A stretch of 64,000 nt of DNA from Sinisalibacter lacisalsi (GTDB lineage Bacteria; Pseudomonadota; Alphaproteobacteria; Rhodobacterales; Rhodobacteraceae). The notes under the pieces were generated by a model, which did no database searches, was not told where the DNA came from, and saw only the letters and a program-made list of their open reading frames with translations. The DNA lies in assembly GCF_014640115.1 (NCBI RefSeq), contig NZ_BMGI01000002.1, forward strand, positions 62,001 through 126,000. The letters run 5' to 3'. Within the stretch, counting starts at the first letter, position 1; every line of letters starts with the position of its first letter. A program made the position numbers and the translations under genes. Below are positions 1 to 11,190 of this stretch, in pieces.

Positions 1-157
1 TGTCGGCGGGCCGGTAGTAGCGCCGCCCACCGGCGCGCTTGACCGGTTTGACCTGGCTGAACCGGCTTTCCCAGAACCGCAGCACATGCGTGGGCACCCC
101 CAGCCATTCGGCGACTTCGCTGATCGTGCGGAAGGCCTCGGGGGATTTCTGGTCCAT
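1..157 (-). CDS. MerR-family transcriptional regulator (N-terminal part, cut by window edge)
   Basis: The reverse strand reads [20 protein letters not shown] from an ATG at 157, followed by a helix-turn-helix of MerR type ([13 protein letters not shown], then GGRRYYRP with the basic wing). This is the typical first 50 residues of a MerR DNA-binding domain; the effector part lies beyond the window. A MerR-type gene directly after ihfA is the usual order in Rhodobacterales, which supports both calls. It would be read in the same direction as ihfA, 53 bp downstream of it. Regulator targets cannot be told from this fragment. Confidence 0.85.
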   Translation of the reverse strand, partial: MDQKSPEAFRTISEVAEWLGVPTHVLRFWESRFSQVKPVKRAGGRRYYRPAD

Positions 158-210
158 GGTTGCGCCTGTTTTTCGTTGCTCTGCCCGGGGCTTCGCCCGG
201 TGCGGGCGGT

Positions 211-513
211 TCAGCCCTTGTTGCCCGCCGCGACCCTGTCTTTCATCAGGTGCGAGGGGCGGAAGGTCAGCACCCGCCGCGGCAGGATCGGCACTTCTTC
301 GCCGGTCTTCGGGTTGCGGCCCACGCGGGCGGCCTTGTCACGCACCGAAAAGGTGCCGAAAGACGAGATTTTCACCGTTTCGCCGCGCACGAGGGCATCG
401 GACATATGGCCGAGCACGCTTTCGACGAGTTGCGCGCTCTCATTACGGGAAAGCCCGACTTCGCGAAACACCGCTTCGCTGAGGTCCATGCGGGTCAGTG
501 TCTTGTCGCTCAT
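211..513 (-). CDS. ihfA: Integration host factor subunit alpha
   Basis: A 100-residue HU/IHF-family protein that binds and sharply bends DNA as a heterodimer with IHF-beta, acting in recombination, replication and transcription. Seen here: [12 protein letters not shown] at the N-terminus, the [12 protein letters not shown] beta-arm base and [12 protein letters not shown] followed by the RRVLTFRPS arm, all hallmarks of the alpha subunit. I chose the ATG at 513, not the longer frame starting at 546, because a strong GGGGGGA ribosome site lies just before it and family members start MSxKTLTR. It follows fabH on the minus strand, as in other Rhodobacterales. Confidence 0.95.
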   Translation of the reverse strand: MSDKTLTRMDLSEAVFREVGLSRNESAQLVESVLGHMSDALVRGETVKISSFGTFSVRDKAARVGRNPKTGEEVPILPRRVLTFRPSHLMKDRVAAGNKG

Positions 514-618
514 TCGGTCCCCCCGGTTTTGGCTTGGAGGCAGCATGGGCGCACATGGTTTTCAAGTCAAGATCAACGGTTTGGCACTTGGGTTTGATCC
601 GGGGCGGGATGCGGCGCG

Positions 619-1593
619 CTACCAGCGCAGCACGACGGCGCCCCAAGCCAGCCCGCCGCCGATCGCCTCGGTGACGACCAGGTCGCCGGGGTTGATCTGG
701 CCGCGCGCCTTGCCCACCGAAAGCGCCAGCGGGATCGACGCGGCGGAGGTGTTGCCGTGGTCCTGCACCGTCACCACCACGTTGTCCATCGACATGCCCA
801 GCTTTTTCGCGGTGCCCTGGATGATGCGGATGTTGGCCTGGTGCGGCACGATCCAGTCGACATCGTCATGCCCGAGCCCGGCCTTGGCCAGCGCCGCGTC
901 GGCGGTGGCGGCGAGTTTCTCGACGGCCTGGCGGAACAGCGCGTTGCCCTGCATCTTCACCACGCCGGCGGTGCCGGTGGTGGAGACGCCGCCATCGACG
1001 TAGAGCATATCGCGATGACGCCCGTCGGAGTTGAGATCGGCCGAGAGGATGCCGCGATCGGTTGAGGCGCCGGTGCCCTCCTGCGCCTCCAGCACCAGCG
1101 CGCCCGCGCCGTCGCCGAACAGCACGCAGGTGGCGCGGTCGTCCATGTCGAGGATGCGGCTGAAGGTTTCGGCGCCGATCACCAGCACGCGCTCGGCCTG
1201 GCCGGCGAGGATCAGCGCGTTGGCATTGGCCAGCGCGAAGACGAAGCCGGCGCAGACCGCCTGCACGTCGAAGGCGAAGCCGCGCGTCATCCCGAGCCCG
1301 GCCTGCACCATCGTGGCGGTGGCGGGGAAGGTGAGATCGGGGGTCGAGGTGGCGAGGATGATCGCGTCGATATCGTCCGCCACCAACCCGGAATCGGCGA
1401 GGGCCGCCCGGGCGGCGGCGAGCGCCATCGAGGACGTGGTTTCGCCCTCGGCGGCGAAGTGACGCCGCTCGATCCCGCTGCGGGTGCGAATCCATTCGTC
1501 CGAGGTATCGAGACGAGCCTCGAACCAGGCGTTGGGGATAATCGTTTCGGGCAGGTAATGGCCAACGCCCTTGACCACCGCGCGTTTCGTCAT
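619..1593 (-). CDS. fabH: Beta-ketoacyl-ACP synthase III
   Basis: FabH condenses acetyl-CoA with malonyl-ACP to start type II fatty acid synthesis in the cytoplasm. The 324-residue length is normal. The Cys-His-Asn triad is visible: the nucleophile in DVQAVCAGFVFA, the histidine in IVPHQANIRI and the asparagine in DHGNTSAAS. The N-terminal half carries the GVGHYLPE and TSDEWIRTRSGI segments of the thiolase fold. Its start codon overlaps the plsX stop by 4 nt (ATGA), so the two are translationally coupled in the plsX-fabH order seen in many bacteria. Confidence 0.97.
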   Translation of the reverse strand: MTKRAVVKGVGHYLPETIIPNAWFEARLDTSDEWIRTRSGIERRHFAAEGETTSSMALAAARAALADSGLVADDIDAIILATSTPDLTFPATATMVQAGLGMTRGFAFDVQAVCAGFVFALANANALILAGQAERVLVIGAETFSRILDMDDRATCVLFGDGAGALVLEAQEGTGASTDRGILSADLNSDGRHRDMLYVDGGVSTTGTAGVVKMQGNALFRQAVEKLAATADAALAKAGLGHDDVDWIVPHQANIRIIQGTAKKLGMSMDNVVVTVQDHGNTSAASIPLALSVGKARGQINPGDLVVTEAIGGGLAWGAVVLRW

Positions 1594-2714
1594 TCCTGTT
1601 TGCCGTCCTGTTCGTCGTTTGAGGTGGCGCCATCCTGTCCATGGGAAGGCACGGACGCAACCCGGGCGGCGAGCTTGTGGTTGAAGTCGTGGCGGGCGAG
1701 GTCGAAGGCGAGGTTGACGGCGGCGGCGAAGCCGGTTGCGTCGGCGGCGCCGTGGCTCTTGATCACCGTGCCGTTGAGGCCGAGAAACACCCCGCCGTTG
1801 ACCCGCCGGGGATCGGTGCGGCGGTTCAGGATCTTGAGCTGTCGCGCGGCGAAGAGCGCGCCGATCCGGGCGGGCAGGGTGGCGCGGAAGGCCTCCATGA
1901 AGAAGCTCTTGAACAGCCCCGCCGTGCCCTCGGCCGTCTTCAGCGCGACATTGCCGGTGAAGCCGTCGGTCACGATGACGTCGAGCTTGTCGGAGGGAAT
2001 GTCGGAGCCTTCGACGTTGCCGATGAACTCGAACTCGCCGGCTCCGGCGGCGTCGGCGATCAGTTCGGCGGCGGCCTTGATCTCGCTGCGCCCCTTGTGC
2101 TCCTCGGTGCCGACGTTGAGCAGCCCGACGCGCGGGCGCTTGAGCCCCAGCGAGTTGCGGGCGTAGCTGGTGCCCATCAGGGCATATTGCAAAAGGTCGT
2201 GCTCATCGGCGCGCACATCGGCGCCGACGTCGAGCATCACGTTGAAACCGGCGGGATTCTTCGAAGGCCAGTAGCAGGCGATGGCGGGCCGGTTCACGCC
2301 CGGCAGCTTGCGCAGCCGCATCATCGACAGCACCATCAGCGCACCGGTGTTGCCGCATGACACCGCCACCTCCGCCTCGCGATCGCGCACCGCCTCGATC
2401 GCCGACCACATCGAGCTGCCCTTGCCGTTGCGCAGCACCTGTGCCGGCTTGTCTTCCATCGACACCACGCCGTCGGCATGGCGGATGTCGACCCGGCCCG
2501 CCAGCTCGGGGCGCTTGGCCACGAGCGCGGACAGCTCGGCCTCGTTACCGTGCAGGATGAAGGCGATGTCGGGGTTCTTGCGCGCGGATTTGGCAAGGCC
2601 GGAGACAACAGCCTCCGGCCCGCGGTCGCCACCCATGGCGTCGACCGAAATCACGGTTCTGCGCGGCCCCTTGCCGGTCGCGGCGGTCTGCGGATGATCC
2701 GTCCGTACCGACAT
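1590..2714 (-). CDS. plsX: Phosphate acyltransferase PlsX
   Basis: PlsX converts acyl-ACP and phosphate into acyl-phosphate, the acyl donor for PlsY in phospholipid synthesis. The protein has 374 residues with the diagnostic VISVDAMGGDRGPEAVV near residue 22, then SCGNTGALMVLSMMRL, NVGTEEHKG and the VTDGFTGNVALK segment. The first ~20 residues (TDHPQTAATGKGPRR) are an extension before the conserved core, so a later start is possible. It lies between rpmF and fabH in a conserved rpmF-plsX-fabH string. Confidence 0.96.
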   Translation of the reverse strand: MSVRTDHPQTAATGKGPRRTVISVDAMGGDRGPEAVVSGLAKSARKNPDIAFILHGNEAELSALVAKRPELAGRVDIRHADGVVSMEDKPAQVLRNGKGSSMWSAIEAVRDREAEVAVSCGNTGALMVLSMMRLRKLPGVNRPAIACYWPSKNPAGFNVMLDVGADVRADEHDLLQYALMGTSYARNSLGLKRPRVGLLNVGTEEHKGRSEIKAAAELIADAAGAGEFEFIGNVEGSDIPSDKLDVIVTDGFTGNVALKTAEGTAGLFKSFFMEAFRATLPARIGALFAARQLKILNRRTDPRRVNGGVFLGLNGTVIKSHGAADATGFAAAVNLAFDLARHDFNHKLAARVASVPSHGQDGATSNDEQDGKQE

Positions 2715-2740
2715 TCCTGTCCCGGGTCGCGACAGACGGC

Positions 2741-2950
2741 TTACGCCGCGTCTTCGTCGTCGAACACGGCCTCGTCGACCACGGCAACCACTTCGCGGTC
2801 GTTATACGTACCGCAGGAGGGGCAGACATGGTGCGGGCGCTTGAGCTCGCCGCAGGAGGGGCATTCGTTGGGGTTGCCGGCAACGAGTGCATCGTGGCTG
2901 CGGCGCATGTTGCGGCGCGACCGCGTGATCTTATTCTGGGGGACAGCCAT
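2741..2950 (-). CDS. rpmF: 50S ribosomal protein bL32
   Basis: A 69-residue ribosomal protein. It begins [20 protein letters not shown], the classic bL32 start, and has two CxxC pairs ([18 protein letters not shown]) that can bind zinc. The C-terminus is acidic ([12 protein letters not shown]), as in alphaproteobacterial bL32. It sits 26 bp upstream of plsX on the same strand and 180 bp downstream of the DUF177 gene, the conserved order DUF177-rpmF-plsX-fabH. Confidence 0.97.
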   Translation of the reverse strand: MAVPQNKITRSRRNMRRSHDALVAGNPNECPSCGELKRPHHVCPSCGTYNDREVVAVVDEAVFDDEDAA

Positions 2951-3130
2951 ATGTCCAAACCTCGATATTCGGGGGCTCCGTCAGCGTCTGCGTCACCCGG
3001 TGTTTTCTGAGTCTGACCGCGTCTTATGCGCAAAAGCGCCCGCTGTCCAACCCATCTTCAATCTGAGCGGCGGAACATACTGCGATTCCGCGGCGTTTCA
3101 AGGGGTTTCTGCCGCGCGGCGCCGCTGCGC

Positions 3131-3703
3131 TCAGGTGTTGCCGGCATCATCGTCGTCGGCGAGCTTCCGGCGCAGGTCGGCCAGCCCGGCGAAGGGCTTG
3201 GCGTCGTCGTCGGTCATCGGCTCTTCGCCGGGCGCGGCGAAGACCGCCTCGCCCAGTTCCGCCCCCTCGGCGCGCGGGTAGTCGGGCAGTGCCAGCGCCA
3301 GCGCCTCGACCATCAGCGACCCGAGGTCGATCCCGGGGCCGAGCGGTTCATCGTCGACGCTTTCGGGAATCTCCATCTCGTCGGCCTCGGGCTCGGTGAA
3401 ATCGGCAAGCCAGGTGCGGCTGACGTCTTCGTCGATCCGGGTGGTGACCGGCGCGAGGGTGACGACGCAGGGCTGAACCACGGTGGCGCCGAGGCGGCCG
3501 GTGAACCGCCAGTCGCGCCGGCCGAGGGGGGCGAGCTCGCCTTCAAGCCGGAGCTTTCGCAGATCGAGAAGGTCAAGCGCGGCGGCGATTTCGGCGCAAA
3601 CCGCAGCGTCCGGCTCGATCAGGATATGCCGGTTCTGGCCGGGCGTGAGTTCGGCCACGCGCAGAACCGGGCCGAAACGGGCGGGGCGGGGCTCAGATGT
3701 CAT
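3131..3703 (-). CDS. DUF177/YceD-family protein
   Basis: A 190-residue protein of the DUF177 (YceD) family, which is nearly always encoded just upstream of rpmF and has been linked to 23S rRNA and ribosome accumulation. Visible family features are CVVTLAPVTTRIDEDVSRTW in the middle (the central Cys and the V-T-L-x-P pattern), followed by an acidic stretch (EPEADEMEIPESVDDEPL) and DLGSLMVEALALALPDYPR. It is the first gene of the minus-strand rpmF operon and is divergent from the BamE-like gene, 88 bp away. Confidence 0.88.
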   Translation of the reverse strand: MTSEPRPARFGPVLRVAELTPGQNRHILIEPDAAVCAEIAAALDLLDLRKLRLEGELAPLGRRDWRFTGRLGATVVQPCVVTLAPVTTRIDEDVSRTWLADFTEPEADEMEIPESVDDEPLGPGIDLGSLMVEALALALPDYPRAEGAELGEAVFAAPGEEPMTDDDAKPFAGLADLRRKLADDDDAGNT

Positions 3704-3791
3704 CGCAACGCGCGCTTTCGTTTCTTGAAACAGATGCTATCCTTCTGTAAGCCGAGTGACAGAACAGGCCGCGCAAGGCAAGGGGGGCAGC

Positions 3792-4250
3792 ATGGCGAAA
3801 CCGGGTGCATGGATCAAGAGCATCGCAGCGCTCGTGGCTCTGGCCGCGTTGACAGCTTGTTCGCCGGTCTACAATTACCACGGCTTCACCCCGACCGACG
3901 AGGATCTCGAAGAGATCGCGGTCGGCCTCGATACCCGCACGACCGTGGCCTCGATCATCGGTGATCCGGGCGCCTCGGGCCTGCTCGAGGAAAGCGCGTG
4001 GTATTACGTGCGCTCCGAATTCAAGCACGACACCTTCCGCGCGCCCGAGGAGATCAGCCGCGAGGTGGTGGCGATCAGCTTCGACGACAACGACGTGGTC
4101 GAGAACATCGAACGCTTCGGGCTCGAGCGCGGCGAGGTGGTGGTGCTGTCGCGGCGGGTGACGGATTCCAACATCGAGGGCATGGGCTTCCTGCGGCAGC
4201 TCTTCGGCCGCGGCGTTGGCCTCGACAATCTCGCCAACGCCTTCCGCTAG
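3792..4250 (+). CDS. BamE/SmpA-family outer membrane lipoprotein
   Basis: A 152-residue predicted lipoprotein of the SmpA/OmlA (BamE) family, which supports outer-membrane protein assembly with the BAM complex. It has a hydrophobic signal peptide ending in the lipobox LTAC (Cys about residue 22), then YNYHGFTPTDEDLEEIAVGL, and GDPGASGLLEESAWYYVRSE, the BamE-like segment. I chose the ATG at 3792 over an in-frame one at 3756 because AAGGGGGGC lies just ahead of it and the signal peptide then starts MAKPGAWIK. It is divergent from the DUF177 gene, as in related genomes. Confidence 0.85.
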   Translation: MAKPGAWIKSIAALVALAALTACSPVYNYHGFTPTDEDLEEIAVGLDTRTTVASIIGDPGASGLLEESAWYYVRSEFKHDTFRAPEEISREVVAISFDDNDVVENIERFGLERGEVVVLSRRVTDSNIEGMGFLRQLFGRGVGLDNLANAFR

Positions 4251-4269
4251 GGCCGGCGCGCGCCGGCCC
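4250..4269. terminator. Palindromic hairpin between convergent genes
   Basis: A perfect 18-bp palindrome (GGCCGGCGC|GCGCCGGCC) follows the BamE-like stop codon at once and ends beside the msrB stop on the other strand. Its position between two convergent genes suggests a shared bidirectional terminator. There is no T run, so termination strength is unknown. Confidence 0.5.
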
Positions 4270-4270
4270 C

Positions 4271-4666
4271 TCAGCTCTCTTCGTGAAAATCCAGCGCCAC
4301 GCCGTTGATGCAGTAGCGCAGGCCCGTGGGCGCGGGCCCGTCGGGGAAGACGTGGCCCAGGTGCGCGCCGCAGTTGGTGCAATGCACCTCGGTGCGTCGC
4401 ATGCCGTGGCTCAGATCGACGCTTTCGCCAACCGGCGCGTCCTCACCTCTGGGGCGGGTGAAGCTCGGCCAGCCGCAGCCGGCATCGAACTTGTCGGACT
4501 GGTCGAACAGTTCCGCGCCGCAGCAGGTGCAGTGGAAGCGTCCCGGGGCCGCCGGAAAATCGTCATGGGTGAAGGGGCGCTCGGTGCCGCGTTTGCGGGT
4601 GACCTCGAAGGCGAGTGGGCTCAGAAGCGCGCGCCATTCGTCGTCGGTCTTTTCGATCTTGTCCAT
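4271..4666 (-). CDS. msrB: Peptide-methionine (R)-S-oxide reductase
   Basis: MsrB reduces the R epimer of methionine sulfoxide in oxidised proteins. The 131-residue length is typical. The zinc site is visible as two CxxC pairs ([12 protein letters not shown] and [12 protein letters not shown]), with CGWPSF between them, and the catalytic cysteine lies in [13 protein letters not shown]. The start [13 protein letters not shown] has normal spacing. It is a single gene convergent with the BamE-like gene. Confidence 0.97.
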   Translation of the reverse strand: MDKIEKTDDEWRALLSPLAFEVTRKRGTERPFTHDDFPAAPGRFHCTCCGAELFDQSDKFDAGCGWPSFTRPRGEDAPVGESVDLSHGMRRTEVHCTNCGAHLGHVFPDGPAPTGLRYCINGVALDFHEES

Positions 4667-4770
4667 TCGGTCTCTCCGCTGTCATCGTCCTGACATGGCT
4701 TGCGGCCATAATCGCGTTGTTCGATAGTTATGCGAGGCCCCCAGCTGCGCCAAGGGGGCGGGAGAGGGGA

Positions 4771-5517
4771 ATGGCTCACGAAGCCTTGATCGAATCCGCG
4801 GGATATCGCGCCCGACTGGCCGCAGACCGCGAAGACGTTGCCCGCTCGCTGGCGCTGCGCGCCCGGGTGTTTCGCGGCGACCCGGAGGCGGCGGACGAAG
4901 ACCGGTTCGACGCGCGCTGCCGCCACCTCATCGTCGAAGACAAGGCGACCGGCGCGGTGGTGGCGAGCTGCCGCCTGCTCGGCATCGACGACGGCGGCGG
5001 GATCGGCGAGAGCTACTCGGCGCAGTTCTACGCGCTCGACGGGCTTGCCGACCAGTCCGGGCGGATGCTCGAAGTGGGGCGGTTCTGCGTGGCGCCCGAG
5101 GCGCGGGGGCCGGATGTGCTCCGCCTCGCCTGGGGCGCGCTCACCCGAATCGTGGCCGAGGAGCAGGTGCAGATGCTGTTCGGCTGTTCCTCCTTCGCCG
5201 GCACCGAGCCCGAGGCCTACCTCGATGTTTTCGCCCTGCTCGGCGCGCGCCACGTCGCGCCGCCGCGCTGGCTGCCCCGTATCAAGGCGCCCGACGTGTT
5301 CCGGTTCTGCCAGAGGCCCCGGCTCGCCCCCGACCTCAAGCGCGCCGTCAAGGCGATGCCGCCGCTCTTGCGCACCTATCTCCTGATGGGCGGTTTCGTC
5401 TCCGACCACGCGGTGATCGACCGTGACCTCGGCACCTTGCACGTGTTCACCGGGCTCGAGGTCGGACGGGTGCCGGAAGGCCGCCAGCGTGCGCTGCGCG
5501 GGCTGGTGGGCGCCTGA
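4771..5517 (+). CDS. GNAT-type ornithine-acyl-ACP N-acyltransferase (OlsB-like)
   Basis: A 248-residue protein of the OlsB/hemolysin-like acyltransferase family, which transfers a 3-hydroxyacyl group from ACP to ornithine in ornithine-lipid synthesis. Supporting segments are RYRARLAADREDVARSLALR-type N-terminus, ALRARVFRGD followed by DRFDARCRHLIVED, ASCRLL, and LEVGRFCVAPEARGPDV, then FGCSSFAG. The start at 4771 is preceded by GGAGAGGGGA. The usual olsA partner is not adjacent, so the assignment rests on family pattern alone. It ends 51 bp before the ABC-F gene. Confidence 0.75.
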   Translation: MAHEALIESAGYRARLAADREDVARSLALRARVFRGDPEAADEDRFDARCRHLIVEDKATGAVVASCRLLGIDDGGGIGESYSAQFYALDGLADQSGRMLEVGRFCVAPEARGPDVLRLAWGALTRIVAEEQVQMLFGCSSFAGTEPEAYLDVFALLGARHVAPPRWLPRIKAPDVFRFCQRPRLAPDLKRAVKAMPPLLRTYLLMGGFVSDHAVIDRDLGTLHVFTGLEVGRVPEGRQRALRGLVGA

Positions 5518-5568
5518 CCGGCGGCAACAGCCGTTGACGCCGCGCGCGCCCCGGACTACCTCCCGCCC

Positions 5569-7395
<1,827 letters not shown>

Positions 7396-7675
7396 GGCCG
7401 GGCAGTCGCGTTTCGACCGGGTTCGCGGAAACCTGGGCGCGGGAAGCGCCGGTCCATCCCCTCCGAATTCACGCGTTTCCGCGGGCATTCACCGCGTGGT
7501 TCAGGATCTCCCCCCAATCGACCGCAAGCGCGTCGACCATGTGCACGATCTTGGGCGATCGAGCATCAGAACCCGGATCGGGTGCGCAAGGTGATCGAGG
7601 CCCCGGTCGATGGGCTTGCCGTGGAAGATCGGGCGGACCATCCGCGCGATGCCGGGTCCGCGCCGGGCGGGGGCG

Positions 7676-8743
7676 TTACTGCCCCGACAGTCCCACGAGG
7701 CCCTGCACGGCGGCGTTCACGCCCGAGGTGATGGTGCCGGTGTTGACCGCGCCAAGGGCGGTCGTCGACAGGTTGCCGATCGAGCCGTCCACGGTGAGCA
7801 GCGTGGTCTGGATCGATCCATTCACCGCGGAAGTGTTGCTCGCCACGTTCAGCACCAGCGCGCCGGTATCCGCGGCGCCGCCGATCTGCCTCATGGTGAC
7901 GGAAATGGCGCGTGTGGACCTGGTGCTGGCCTCATCCACCGCCGCGTTCACCCCAAGCGTGATGTCGCCGGTGTTCACAGCCCCCAGGGCCGTGGTGGCC
8001 ATGTCGCCGAGGTCAAGGGTCGGGAGAGTGAACTCAGTTGCAGTAGCAACACCCGCAAATGCCTCTTCCGTCGCCGTGGCCACACCGGTGACGATGTTCG
8101 TGATCGAACCGTCGATCGTGGTGCCGACTTCAGAAACACTGCCGGGTGAAATATCTATATCGGTCACCACATCAAAAAACACCAAATGCGCTTCATCATA
8201 CCCCCAGAATTCTGTGCCAGCGTCGTTCAAAAACAGGCTAAAACCTACATTTTCCTTGAAGTAGACCTTGGCGTCTTCGGGAAACGCAACAGCGGTATCT
8301 CCGGGCTGGAGTGTTACAAAACCATCGGGTGTGCTGAACATAAGGGTCGTGGATTCGGGAACAATCGTAGACAAGCTCCCATCCGCATTCACGGTAATGC
8401 TCTGGCCTGGGTCAAGTTGGTTCCCCACGGCCGTGCCGTCGCCTGCCGTGAATGTCTTCCCAATATCGCTCACAGTGATGGGTGCGGTTCCCGTGCGGAA
8501 AAGCTGCGTGTCTCCAGGCGCGTTTGACAGCGACCCAACCTGGCTTTCGGTTATCAATACGGTTTCCGTGGGCGAGATCATCGACGTCCCGATGTTTTCC
8601 GCGATGTTGGCAAAGGTCCCATTCACCTGGGCGAGGTTGGAAGCCCCATCGATCTGTCCGAGCACACGCTCAAGGACGGATTGCGCGGAAGCGCCGGTCG
8701 TGCTCAGGCTCAGGGCCACCAAAACAGAAGTGAAACGATGCAT
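7676..8743 (-). CDS. Exported protein of unknown function with internal repeat
   Basis: I do not recognise a named family. The 355-residue protein starts with a clear signal peptide (MHRFTSVLVALSLSTTGASA) and is rich in Gly, Thr, Ser, Val and Asn with almost no Cys, suggesting a secreted or cell-surface beta-rich protein. Near its C-terminus a ~25-residue unit occurs twice: one copy around STTALGAVNTGTITSGVNAA and one around ATTALGAVNTGDITLGVNAA, about 90 residues apart. It stands alone, 400 bp from the denitrification island, with a slightly lower GC content than its neighbours between 8040 and 8420. Confidence 0.7.
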   Translation of the reverse strand: MHRFTSVLVALSLSTTGASAQSVLERVLGQIDGASNLAQVNGTFANIAENIGTSMISPTETVLITESQVGSLSNAPGDTQLFRTGTAPITVSDIGKTFTAGDGTAVGNQLDPGQSITVNADGSLSTIVPESTTLMFSTPDGFVTLQPGDTAVAFPEDAKVYFKENVGFSLFLNDAGTEFWGYDEAHLVFFDVVTDIDISPGSVSEVGTTIDGSITNIVTGVATATEEAFAGVATATEFTLPTLDLGDMATTALGAVNTGDITLGVNAAVDEASTRSTRAISVTMRQIGGAADTGALVLNVASNTSAVNGSIQTTLLTVDGSIGNLSTTALGAVNTGTITSGVNAAVQGLVGLSGQ

Positions 8744-9136
8744 TGCGGACCTTTCTTTTTCTTTTCGGCCATGCGCAACCGCGGCGGCCCGACACGACGG
8801 GTTCAGTTATCCACCGCCGCCAGGCATCTGTGAAAGCGGGCGTCGGTATGAACGCCCCTATCTTTTGATCTGGAAGCTGCGATTTGGTGCGTGTCGCCCT
8901 GCGTCGATCCAGAAGTCGCCTGCGCAAGGGGCGGGGATTGCACGTGCTCTGCAAGTGCTGGGTGGCCGTGGCGATACTCGGGAAACCAACATTCGGTTGA
9001 TCTTGAAGGCGCGCGGGCTCTGCGTTGCCCCAGCTGGGCCAAGGCTGTTTCACTGCCTGCCGCGTTACCCCGCCGCGTCAGCCAAGCGCAGGATCCGTTG
9101 TTCCGCAACCCGCGGAGGTCAAGCCGATCGTGCCGG
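8744..9136. other. Intergenic region, no gene seen
   Basis: About 390 bp between the start of the exported protein gene and the end of nirV. The short open frames here overlap one another and show no family motif. The part next to 8743 should hold the promoter of the exported-protein gene. I see no clear terminator or NnrR-type palindrome. Confidence 0.5.
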
Positions 9137-9883
9137 TCAGTACGCTTCGTCGGTGACCAGCCGCATCCCGAGGTGCGCAGGCGGTGTGCCGACGGCGCAG
9201 CCGCCGCGGGCCGGGTCGCGGACCAGGAAGGGCACCGCGGCAAGGTGTTCCCCGCCGACGAAAAACGCCGGGCAGCGGGCCGGGTCGATGCCTTCGGAGA
9301 CGCCGGCGTAGCAGTCTTGCGTCCATTCCCAGACACTGCCATCCAGATCGGCGATGCCTTCGGGTGAGGTCGAAAAACTGCCCTGGGGTTTGAGCGCACG
9401 TGGCGCCACGCCTTCGGTCAGGTAGGACGAGGCCCAGCTCAGCGAGGGGTCGGTGAAGAGCGGGTCGGGCTCGTCGGGCAGCACCGGGGCCGCCATGAGA
9501 TCCCATTCATCCGCCGTGGGCAGCCGGAAGTCATGCCCCGTCTCGGCATTGATCCAGCGGAGGTATTCCTGCACGTCGACATAGCTGAGGCCGGTTGCCG
9601 GTGTGGTGGCGGAGTCCTGGTCGGCGCGGGCGCGCAGTTCCAGGGTGCAGGCCTTCTGCGCGTGGCAGGTGTTCCATTCCGCAATCGTCACTTCGTGGCG
9701 CTGGACATGCAGCGTCGCGCCGTCCGGCAGCACGACGGGTCGCTCCGCCATGACGGGTTTGAAAACAGGGTCTGGGGCGCGCTGCGTGAGCGCGCCCCAG
9801 AGAGGGACGGCCGCCAACAGCCCCAGGAGCACCAAACGGAGGGACGTTTTGAAACGCGGTGCAGGTCTGTCAGCGGCGGTCAT
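9137..9883 (-). CDS. nirV: NirV-like formylglycine-generating-enzyme family protein
   Basis: A 248-residue protein of the SUMF1/FGE-sulfatase superfamily. NirV is regularly encoded directly after nirK in Rhodobacterales; its role in nitrite respiration is not well defined. It has an N-terminal membrane anchor or signal (LVLLGLLAAVPLWGAL), then HEVTIAEWNTC, SYVDVQEYLRWINAET, FRLPTADEWD, DLDGSVWEWT and a C-terminal HLGMRLV, which is the family fold order. It lies 30 bp downstream of nirK on the same strand, so the two are probably cotranscribed. Confidence 0.88.
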   Translation of the reverse strand: MTAADRPAPRFKTSLRLVLLGLLAAVPLWGALTQRAPDPVFKPVMAERPVVLPDGATLHVQRHEVTIAEWNTCHAQKACTLELRARADQDSATTPATGLSYVDVQEYLRWINAETGHDFRLPTADEWDLMAAPVLPDEPDPLFTDPSLSWASSYLTEGVAPRALKPQGSFSTSPEGIADLDGSVWEWTQDCYAGVSEGIDPARCPAFFVGGEHLAAVPFLVRDPARGGCAVGTPPAHLGMRLVTDEAY

Positions 9884-9913
9884 CGGTCGTTCCTTTCAGG
9901 ATGCTGGACTGGC

Positions 9914-11131
9914 TCAGGTCGAGAAGGCCCGAGGCGCCACCACCTGTTCCATCAGTTCGTTGTCCCACTCACCGTCGACCACGAAGTGCGCGGTCGCACC
10001 CAGCAGCACGCCTTCGATCAGGTTGTGGTTGACGTAGGCGTACACACCCGGCTGTTCGAAGGTGTACATCGCCGCCACCGCACAGCCGCCGCGCACGAAC
10101 CAGGTTTCCATGTCCTGCATCGGGGATTCGGTGAAGGACGCTTCCCAGACATAGTTGCCGTGTCCGCCGATCAGGTGCGGGCGCGAGTCCCGGTTGGCCT
10201 GGTTGTGGATCATCAGGACGGTTTCACCGACCTTGGCTCGCAGCGCGTTTTCACCGGTCAGGGCTCCCACGGCGCCGTTGAAGACGCAATGCGTCGGGGT
10301 CAGGGTGCGCATCGCCTCGATACTGTCGGCATAGTCATCGCCAGCGGTCTCGTAGTATTTGTATTCGCCGTTCTCGTCTTTCGGCAGGTAGTAATCCTGC
10401 TCGCCGATATAGGCGATGCTGTCATAGCGAAGCGGGTTGCCGTCCTTGTCCTTCAGCCCGTCGCGCGGCAGCACCATCACCGCGCCGTTCATGCCGTGGG
10501 CGACGTGATAGGGGATCATCGCACCGCCGGGGGCACAGTGATAGGTGAAGCAGCCGGGTTTGGTCGCCTTCCAGCGCAGCACGGCTTCCTCGCCGGGATA
10601 GACGTGGGTCAGGCCACCGCCGCCCAGGGCCCCGGTCGAGGCGTGAAAGTCGATATTGTGCTCCATCATGCTGTCGGCCGGGTTGCGCAGGGTCAGTTCG
10701 ACCATGTCGCCCTCGTGGCAGATGATCAGGGGGCCGGGGACCGAGCCATTGAAGGTCAGCGCCCAGACCGACGCGCCGGTGTCTTCGTCCACCACCATCA
10801 GGCGTTCGGTGGTTTCCATGGTGATCTCGATGATCTTCGGCCCGCCGGTTGCAACCTGTTCGTGCGCCGGGGCGAAGGGCGGCGCGACCAGTTCCTGCTT
10901 CACGCGGGTGTAGCCGGACAGGTTCGCCGGTTTGGCGGTGGTTTCGACCGCTTTCTCCGCCGCGGCCTTGTAGAGCTTCGCCGAGCTTGCATTGATGCCG
11001 GTCATTCTCGGTGCGCGCACCGCGCTCATTGCGCCAGCCCCGGTCATCGCGGCGGCGCCGGCAAGAACGGAGCCCCACAGCACGTTGCGGCGGCTGGTCT
11101 TGGCGGTGCCGGGGTTGATGGATTTGGTCAT
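9914..11131 (-). CDS. nirK: Copper-containing nitrite reductase
   Basis: NirK reduces nitrite to nitric oxide in the periplasm. The 405-residue protein begins with a Tat-type signal ([13 protein letters not shown]) after [12 protein letters not shown]. Copper ligands are in place: [11 protein letters not shown] and [20 protein letters not shown] for type 1 and type 2 sites, and GGHGNYVW for a further His. I chose the ATG at 11131, preceded by GGAGGGAACC, over the in-frame start at 11167. It lies 59 bp downstream of the pseudoazurin gene, its likely electron donor. Confidence 0.97.
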   Translation of the reverse strand: MTKSINPGTAKTSRRNVLWGSVLAGAAAMTGAGAMSAVRAPRMTGINASSAKLYKAAAEKAVETTAKPANLSGYTRVKQELVAPPFAPAHEQVATGGPKIIEITMETTERLMVVDEDTGASVWALTFNGSVPGPLIICHEGDMVELTLRNPADSMMEHNIDFHASTGALGGGGLTHVYPGEEAVLRWKATKPGCFTYHCAPGGAMIPYHVAHGMNGAVMVLPRDGLKDKDGNPLRYDSIAYIGEQDYYLPKDENGEYKYYETAGDDYADSIEAMRTLTPTHCVFNGAVGALTGENALRAKVGETVLMIHNQANRDSRPHLIGGHGNYVWEASFTESPMQDMETWFVRGGCAVAAMYTFEQPGVYAYVNHNLIEGVLLGATAHFVVDGEWDNELMEQVVAPRAFST

Positions 11132-11190
11132 GGTTCCCTCCGTGGGGTTGAGTGTGGCGGCAGGCAACGCGCCTGCGCGCCGGAAAAGGG

